From Bacteroides congonensis (GTDB lineage: Bacteria > Bacteroidota > Bacteroidia > Bacteroidales > Bacteroidaceae): a stretch of 64,000 nucleotides of DNA. Under the pieces are notes generated by a model that had not been told where the DNA came from, did not search any database, and worked only from the letters and a program-made list of their open reading frames with translations. The stretch spans positions 1,054,001 through 1,118,000 of the forward strand of contig NZ_FQXY01000011.1 of the NCBI RefSeq assembly GCF_900130125.1, written 5' to 3'. This document shows positions 59,340-64,000 of the stretch, in pieces. Both the position numbers and the translations under genes were made by a program. Position 1 is the first letter of the stretch; every line of letters begins with the position of its first letter.

Positions 59340-60377
59340 TTATTCTTTTTTCTTCAATTTCTCGAAGATAAGTCCTTCCAGTTCCTCGGCAAGTTCGGGG
59401 TTGTCAGCGATGCATTGTTTGGCTGCGTCACGTCCCTGTCCCAACTTGGTATCGTTGTAGCTATACCATGAGCCGCTCTTCTTGATGATTCCCAAGTCGG
59501 CACCCAAGTCGATGATTTCTCCGGAGTGGGAGATACCTTCACCGAACATAATGTCGAATTCTGCTTTCCGGAAAGGAGGAGCCACTTTATTCTTCACAAC
59601 TTTCACTTTAGTCAGTTTACCCAGAATTTCTTCGCCATCCTTGATAGGTTGGCTACCACGAATGTCTATACGTACGGAAGCATAGAATTTCAGTGCATTA
59701 CCCCCGGTAGTTGTTTCCGGATTACCGAACATAACACCGATCTTTTCACGCAACTGGTTGATGAAGATACAAGTTGTACGTGTCTTGCTGACTGTACCGG
59801 TCAACTTACGTAATGCCTGCGACATCAAACGCGCTTGCAAACCTACCTTATTGTCGCCCATATCACCTTCGATCTCCGCTTTAGGAGTCAATGCGGCAAC
59901 CGAGTCAATAACAATAATGTCAATAGCGGAAGAACGGATCAACTGTTCTGCAATTTCCAATGCCTGTTCGCCATTATCCGGTTGGGATATATACAAGTCG
60001 TCAATGTTCACGCCCAGTTTGGAAGCATAGAAACGGTCGAAAGCATGTTCTGCATCAATGAAAGCGGCGATACCGCCGGCCTTTTGAGCTTCGGCAATGG
60101 CATGGATAGCCAATGTCGTTTTACCGGAAGATTCCGGGCCATATATTTCGATTATCCTGCCTCTTGGGTAACCACCTACGCCGAGCGCCACGTTCAAGGC
60201 GATAGAGCCTGTCGGGATCACTTCTACCTGTTCAACACTATCGTCACCCATTTTCATGATAGAACCTTTACCGAAGCTCTTTTCTATCTTTTCCATGGCA
60301 GCCTGTAAGGCTTTTAGTTTTTCGCTTGATGCCATTTTATTATCTGTTTCAAAATTAAGTTCGTCTTTCTTTGCCAT
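59340..60377 (-). CDS. recA: Recombinase RecA
   Basis: 345 residues. Walker A GPESSGKTTLAIHAIAEAQ, LITGS-type region VEVIPTGSIALNVALGVGG, IIVIDSVAALTP, FINQLREKIGVMFGNPETTTGGNALKF. Drives homologous recombination and the SOS response. Last gene of a three-gene operon, 23 nt after bcp. Confidence 0.97.
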   Translation of the reverse strand: MAKKDELNFETDNKMASSEKLKALQAAMEKIEKSFGKGSIMKMGDDSVEQVEVIPTGSIALNVALGVGGYPRGRIIEIYGPESSGKTTLAIHAIAEAQKAGGIAAFIDAEHAFDRFYASKLGVNIDDLYISQPDNGEQALEIAEQLIRSSAIDIIVIDSVAALTPKAEIEGDMGDNKVGLQARLMSQALRKLTGTVSKTRTTCIFINQLREKIGVMFGNPETTTGGNALKFYASVRIDIRGSQPIKDGEEILGKLTKVKVVKNKVAPPFRKAEFDIMFGEGISHSGEIIDLGADLGIIKKSGSWYSYNDTKLGQGRDAAKQCIADNPELAEELEGLIFEKLKKKE

Positions 60378-60400
60378 ACCTTATTCTATAATTAATGGAT

Positions 60401-60856
60401 TTATTGGTTTAAAATCTGTGAGGCATGTTCTTTGGTCTTCACTTCTTTCGGAGTGATGATCCGTTCTACGATTCCTTCTTCGTTAATCAGGAAAGTAGTG
60501 CGGAAAGTACCCATATATGCACGTCCGTACAGTTTCTTTTCTCCCCACACGCCAAACTCCTCTACCAACTTCTTGTCAGTATCGGCAATCAGGGTGAAAG
60601 GAAGGTTGTTCTTCTCGATAAATTTCTGATGCGACTTTTCATTGTCTACGCTGACACCGATCACTTCGTAACCGGCCTTGCGCAGATCGGAATAATTATC
60701 ACGCAGATTGCACGCTTGCGCCGTACAACCCGATGTGCTGTCCTTCGGATAGAAATACAACACAATCTTTTTTCCTTTGTAAGCACTCAGACGGATTTCC
60801 TCACCTTTTTCATTGATGCCTAATACTTCCGGTGCTTTATCTCCAACGTTAATCAT
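60401..60856 (-). CDS. bcp: Thioredoxin-dependent peroxiredoxin Bcp
   Basis: 151 residues. Active site FYPKDSTSGCTAQACNLRD has the peroxidatic Cys and the resolving Cys five residues on, as in BCP/PrxQ. Also GVSVDNEKSHQKFIEKNNLPFTLIAD. Reduces peroxides. 22 nt after the CASDH gene and 23 nt before recA. Confidence 0.94.
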   Translation of the reverse strand: MINVGDKAPEVLGINEKGEEIRLSAYKGKKIVLYFYPKDSTSGCTAQACNLRDNYSDLRKAGYEVIGVSVDNEKSHQKFIEKNNLPFTLIADTDKKLVEEFGVWGEKKLYGRAYMGTFRTTFLINEEGIVERIITPKEVKTKEHASQILNQ

Positions 60857-60878
60857 GACTTCCTTTTTAATGAATGTC

Positions 60879-62072
60879 TTACAATTCCAAATCCTGATCG
60901 ATTACTTCATGCCATGGCAAACCCTGCTTGTTCAGTTGTTCCATAAACGGATCCGGATTGAACTCTTCTACATTGTTTACACCCGGACGTTTCCATTCTC
61001 CCTTGAAGAACATCATGGCTCCGATCATTGCCGGAACTCCGGTGGTGTAGCTTACTCCCTGCATACCCGTTTCCTTGTATGCTTCCTGATGGCTGCAATT
61101 ATTGTAAACATAGTAAGTACGTTCTTTACCGTCTTTCAGACCGCGGATACGACAACCGATGGAAGTTTCGCCTTCATAGTTCTCACCCAAATCTTGCGGG
61201 TTAGGCAATACAGCTTTCAAGAATTGCAAGGGAACAATCTTCACTCCGTTATAATCAACTTCATCAATACGGGCCATACCGATATTCTGGATGACACGTA
61301 AGTGAGTCAAGTATTCCTGTCCGAAAGTCATCCAGAAGCGGGCGCGTTTGATAGTCGGGAAATTCTTCACTAATGATTCCAGTTCTTCGTGATAAAGAAG
61401 ATAGGAGTCACGGGGACCGATATTCGGATAAGTCAGGTCTTTATGAATTTCCAACGGGCCGGTAGTTATCCACTTGCCGTTTTCATAATAACGTCCGTTC
61501 TGCGTAATTTCGCGGATATTGATTTCCGGATTGAAGTTAGTGGCGAATGCCTTATGATGATTTCCGGCATTACAGTCTACGATATCCAGATATTGGATTT
61601 CGTCAAAATAATGCTTGGCCGCATAAGCTGTATAGATACCACTGACTCCCGGATCGAATCCACAACCGAGGATAGCTGTCAGGCCGGCTTCCTTGAAACG
61701 TTCATGGTAAGCCCATTGCCAGCTATATTCAAAGTGAGCTTCATCTTTCGGCTCATAATTGGCAGTGTCCAGATAGTTCACTCCGGCTTTCAGACAAGCT
61801 TCCATGATAGTCAAGTCCTGATAGGGAAGAGCAACATTAATCACCATTTCCGGTTTGAAATCGTTGAACAAGGCTACCAGTTCGTCCACATTGTCTGCGT
61901 CGACTTTTGCTGTCTTTATATTGGGATTACCTATTGCCTCGACGATTTTGTCGCATTTCTCTTTTGTACGGCTGGCAATCATAATATCTGTAAATACATC
62001 GGCATTTTGTGCCACTTTGTGCGCAACGACAGTGCCAACACCGCCTGCACCAATAATAAGAACTCTACCCAT
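60879..62072 (-). CDS. Saccharopine dehydrogenase family, carboxynorspermidine dehydrogenase
   Basis: 397 residues. N-terminal Rossmann GAGGVGTVVAHKVAQNADVF, catalytic-domain stretches VINVALPYQDLTIMEACLKAGVNYLDTANYEP, GCGFDPGVSGIYTAYAAKHYFDEI and TGVPAMIGAMMFFKGEW. Homologues make carboxy(nor)spermidine from diaminopropane or putrescine and aspartate semialdehyde with NADPH, for spermidine synthesis in gut Bacteroides. Classical saccharopine dehydrogenase is the alternative. First gene of the operon with bcp and recA. Confidence 0.87.
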   Translation of the reverse strand: MGRVLIIGAGGVGTVVAHKVAQNADVFTDIMIASRTKEKCDKIVEAIGNPNIKTAKVDADNVDELVALFNDFKPEMVINVALPYQDLTIMEACLKAGVNYLDTANYEPKDEAHFEYSWQWAYHERFKEAGLTAILGCGFDPGVSGIYTAYAAKHYFDEIQYLDIVDCNAGNHHKAFATNFNPEINIREITQNGRYYENGKWITTGPLEIHKDLTYPNIGPRDSYLLYHEELESLVKNFPTIKRARFWMTFGQEYLTHLRVIQNIGMARIDEVDYNGVKIVPLQFLKAVLPNPQDLGENYEGETSIGCRIRGLKDGKERTYYVYNNCSHQEAYKETGMQGVSYTTGVPAMIGAMMFFKGEWKRPGVNNVEEFNPDPFMEQLNKQGLPWHEVIDQDLEL

Positions 62073-62169
62073 TTCTTTAAATTGCGAATTAAAAATTAAG
62101 AATATAAGAATTGTTTATGGAGCAAATATACGTGATTATTTTCAGATAATCATTCGTCGGTACTCCTTT

Positions 62170-63453
62170 TTATTTGTATCGCCGTAAGGTACCGTTCTCA
62201 AATTCCAGCGTTTTGCCATTGTAGAACCAAGTTTCAAAACGATTATCTTTTTTCAACTCGATTTCTACCGGATCACCGATGGACAGACGGCATTCATCAG
62301 TGCTCATACCTGTTTCCAACTCACCGCGGGAGATGAGCTGCCAACGCTTTTCAGTGATGCCCGGATATTTTTTCTGTATATCTTCAAATCCGAAAAGATC
62401 CTCGATATAATTCGCATTTCTGACAATAACATCATATTTCAAGTCAGCTTCCAGTTCATAGAAGACTCCGGCTTTGTCTTCCAATGACAGAACACTCAGA
62501 CTGCCTGATGGAGCCAAATTAATGTCTTTGATATTCAGAACCGTATACCGGGGCAAATGAACACGTGATTCCGTCTGCTTGCCTTCAAGGGAAACCACCC
62601 TTTTAGCAGGCAATATCTTTTTAGGATAAACGGTTCGTCCCAGATATTTGTTTTTCAGTCCTTCGATATTATCAGAGTTTTTATTCGTGAAGCTGATCGC
62701 ATTCGAAAAATATTTCATTCTCTTTTCGCCTTGAAAGTCATTCAGATCCATGCCTGAGTTGGTTCGTGAGAGTGCGACTTCGAGATAGTAAGAATGTCCT
62801 TGTGCATCCTTAAATATGATTTTCACAGGATATGTCTGATTACCGACTCCGACGGCGGTTATTGTAGCTTCCGTATTGGCAGGAATGGCTACATCCCGAT
62901 AACCGGAATAATTATTAATATCATCTACACGCACGCTTTCGGATTGAATATAGATTGTTTTTCCTATTAACAGGTTCTTTGCCGTATCTACATCTTTCAA
63001 ATAGACTAATCCATTGACGCATGCGCGGGGAGCTTTCTCGCAAATTTCATCCAGTCGCATATTTTTTATGTCATAGTAATATTTTTCTCCTTCACATTCG
63101 AAAATGAAACGGGTGGAATAATTGGTGCTGTTTGATATGTTTTGGGCTTTTTCTTCAGTTCCGGTGAAAGTGAGGATTTTGTGTTTCAGCAAACTATTAT
63201 CTACCCCCTTGTCGGTATCATAGTTAGAAAGTGTAGGCAGGAACATATCCCGTGAAGATGGAGCGAACATAAATTTCATTCCGGGCGTCCACTTGCACAA
63301 AAGTTGCAATGGGAAGTTACTTTTGATAAATTGCTCTTCTTCACTTTCGGGAATTTCCTGAGTGGAAGGGGTGGTGACAATATAATCGTTTTGTGCTGTG
63401 ACAGGAGACGTACCACAACAGAAAAAAAACAGAAAAAGAGCGATGATTCTCAT
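62170..63453 (-). CDS. Secreted hypothetical protein with BamE-like C-terminus
   Basis: 427 residues with a signal peptide (IIALFLFFFCCGTSPVTAQ). The middle has repeated beta-rich modules (LIGKTIYIQSESVRVDD, YLGRTVYPKKILPAKRVVS). The last 60 residues (ISRGELETGMSTDECRLSIGDP, ETWFYNGKTLEFENGTLRRYK) resemble the SmpA/BamE fold, where GMS-x-E-V-x-x-x-G-x-P is typical. Function unknown. Probable TACATTTG promoter element at 63509-63516. Confidence 0.7.
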   Translation of the reverse strand: MRIIALFLFFFCCGTSPVTAQNDYIVTTPSTQEIPESEEEQFIKSNFPLQLLCKWTPGMKFMFAPSSRDMFLPTLSNYDTDKGVDNSLLKHKILTFTGTEEKAQNISNSTNYSTRFIFECEGEKYYYDIKNMRLDEICEKAPRACVNGLVYLKDVDTAKNLLIGKTIYIQSESVRVDDINNYSGYRDVAIPANTEATITAVGVGNQTYPVKIIFKDAQGHSYYLEVALSRTNSGMDLNDFQGEKRMKYFSNAISFTNKNSDNIEGLKNKYLGRTVYPKKILPAKRVVSLEGKQTESRVHLPRYTVLNIKDINLAPSGSLSVLSLEDKAGVFYELEADLKYDVIVRNANYIEDLFGFEDIQKKYPGITEKRWQLISRGELETGMSTDECRLSIGDPVEIELKKDNRFETWFYNGKTLEFENGTLRRYK

Positions 63454-63559
63454 ATTTATTTACTTTTTGTGAACTATGTAAATTGTTCGTTTGTTGTACA
63501 TTCAATGGCAAATGTATATATTTTATATTGTATTGGATATTATTTTCCAATCTTTTTGA

Positions 63560-63567
63560 TATCTTTG
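63560..63567 (+). promoter_or_regulatory. -7 element (TATCTTTG) for the META-domain gene
   Basis: TATCTTTG lies 29 nt before the ATG at 63597. Confidence 0.68.
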
Positions 63568-63596
63568 CCCCCAATTTAACTTAAACGTTATAACAT

Positions 63597-64000
63597 ATGA
63601 ATAAAGTATTAGTTTCAATTTGCATTGCCGGTGCGGCGCTTGCAATGTCTTCATGCCGTTCGGTTGAGAAGGCGATCCCTTTGTCATCTATCAATGGTGA
63701 GTGGAATATCATAGAAATCAATGGCTCGAAAGTTACTTCGGGCGAAAGTAGAACACTTCCTTTTATTGCTTTTGATACCGCAACGGGGCGCGTATCCGGT
63801 AGCAGCGGTTGCAACCGTATGATGGGTAGCTTCGACGTAAACGCGAAACCGGGAAGCCTTGAACTCGGCGCAATGGGCAGCACTCGGATGATGTGTCCGG
63901 ATATGACAACAGAGAGAAATGTATTGGGTGCTCTTGCACAAGTGAAAGGATATAAGAAAGCCGGCAAAGACAAACTGTATCTTTGCAATGCGTCCAATCG
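63597..64000 (+). CDS. META-domain (HslJ-like) lipoprotein, 3' end outside window
   Basis: The first 134 residues are visible. Lipoprotein signal VSICIAGAALAMSSCRS with lipobox SSC. The META domain shows INGEWNIIEINGSKV, GRVSGSSGCNRMMGSFDV, LGAMGSTRMMCPD and TERNVLGAL. META domains occur in the heat-inducible HslJ and other outer-membrane lipoproteins; the role is poorly known. The reading frame is open to the window end. Confidence 0.9.
   Translation, partial: MNKVLVSICIAGAALAMSSCRSVEKAIPLSSINGEWNIIEINGSKVTSGESRTLPFIAFDTATGRVSGSSGCNRMMGSFDVNAKPGSLELGAMGSTRMMCPDMTTERNVLGALAQVKGYKKAGKDKLYLCNASN

Noticed and set aside
63581..63997. 138-residue ORF antisense to the META-domain gene
   Set aside because: Overlaps the plus-strand lipoprotein gene, which has a promoter, lipobox and META motifs.

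Overview
The window looks like chromosomal DNA of a gut Bacteroides species, or a very close relative. Many genes are preceded by the Bacteroidetes -7 element TAnnTTTG (TACTTTTG, TATCTTTG, TACCTTTG), Shine-Dalgarno sites are weak and A-rich, and the gene content is typical: FloA/NfeD, a SusB-like GH97 enzyme, DUF3276, DUF5606, DUF6048/DUF6452, HU proteins with C-terminal extensions, and a carboxynorspermidine dehydrogenase-bcp-recA operon.

Layout. 0-6 kb: a truncated NAD(P)-binding protein, a nucleoside phosphorylase, a TPR protein-NfeD-FloA operon, TtcA and a DUF486 protein. 6-17.4 kb: one long accessory operon on the minus strand (order of transcription: E2-like, JAMM protease, E1/ThiF-like, membrane SH3 protein, a 39-residue peptide, then SPASM radical SAM, MiaB-like, RimO-like, second SPASM radical SAM, M42 peptidase and a third methylthiotransferase-like enzyme). 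17.4-18.7 kb: two tandem copies of a small XRE regulator, each followed by a long palindrome and a TAnnTTTG element, and a poorly understood short ORF under a near-ideal promoter. 18.7-21.1 kb: a VapE-like NTPase and an HU-like protein separated by an array of 22-bp repeats. 21.2-25.7 kb: an operon with a glycosyltransferase, DUF proteins, MntP and ApbE. 25.9-26.1 kb: SRP RNA followed after 4 nt by tRNA-Thr(TGT). 26-28.2 kb: ECF sigma factor, a putative anti-sigma factor and a lipoprotein. 28.4-29.1 kb: a decayed MNT/HEPN pair and a MITE-like element. 29-45 kb: enolase, a Crp-like regulator, a lipoprotein/beta-barrel pair, a pentapeptide protein with CrcB, two exported proteins, GH97, a PurF-like protein, PepT, GcvT, a KefB-type antiporter and a HIT protein. 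45-51 kb: S4 protein/Pth/L25, DUF3276, then NusB-YajC-YbbR-CoaE-DUF5606. 51-64 kb: ClpB, a LysR regulator, a second HU-like gene with a symmetric repeat array upstream, DUF1810, YccF, a YeiH-type transporter, RecA/Bcp/CASDH, a secreted protein and a META-domain lipoprotein cut by the window edge.

The most notable system is the 6-17 kb operon. A 39-residue peptide ending in GPCDMCWGDLSL sits just before five radical SAM enzymes and a metallopeptidase, with a likely attenuator hairpin between the peptide and the enzymes. This is the layout of a ribosomally made, post-translationally modified peptide (RiPP) pathway. Three methylthiotransferase-type enzymes in one such locus is unusual. Upstream in the same operon is an E1/E2/JAMM set resembling bacterial ubiquitin-like conjugation modules, but I can see no ubiquitin-like gene beside it. 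The duplicated XRE regulators and palindromes probably control the locus. These functional links are inferred from gene order and motifs. No transporter is visible in the operon.

Stretches of about 300 bp or more without a gene: 20108-20415 (22-bp repeat array), 25681-25988 (SRP RNA and its promoter), 30409-30799 (enolase promoter, Crp-like gene promoter, otherwise nothing recognised) and 56799-57297 (repeat array in the first half, nothing recognised after 57075).
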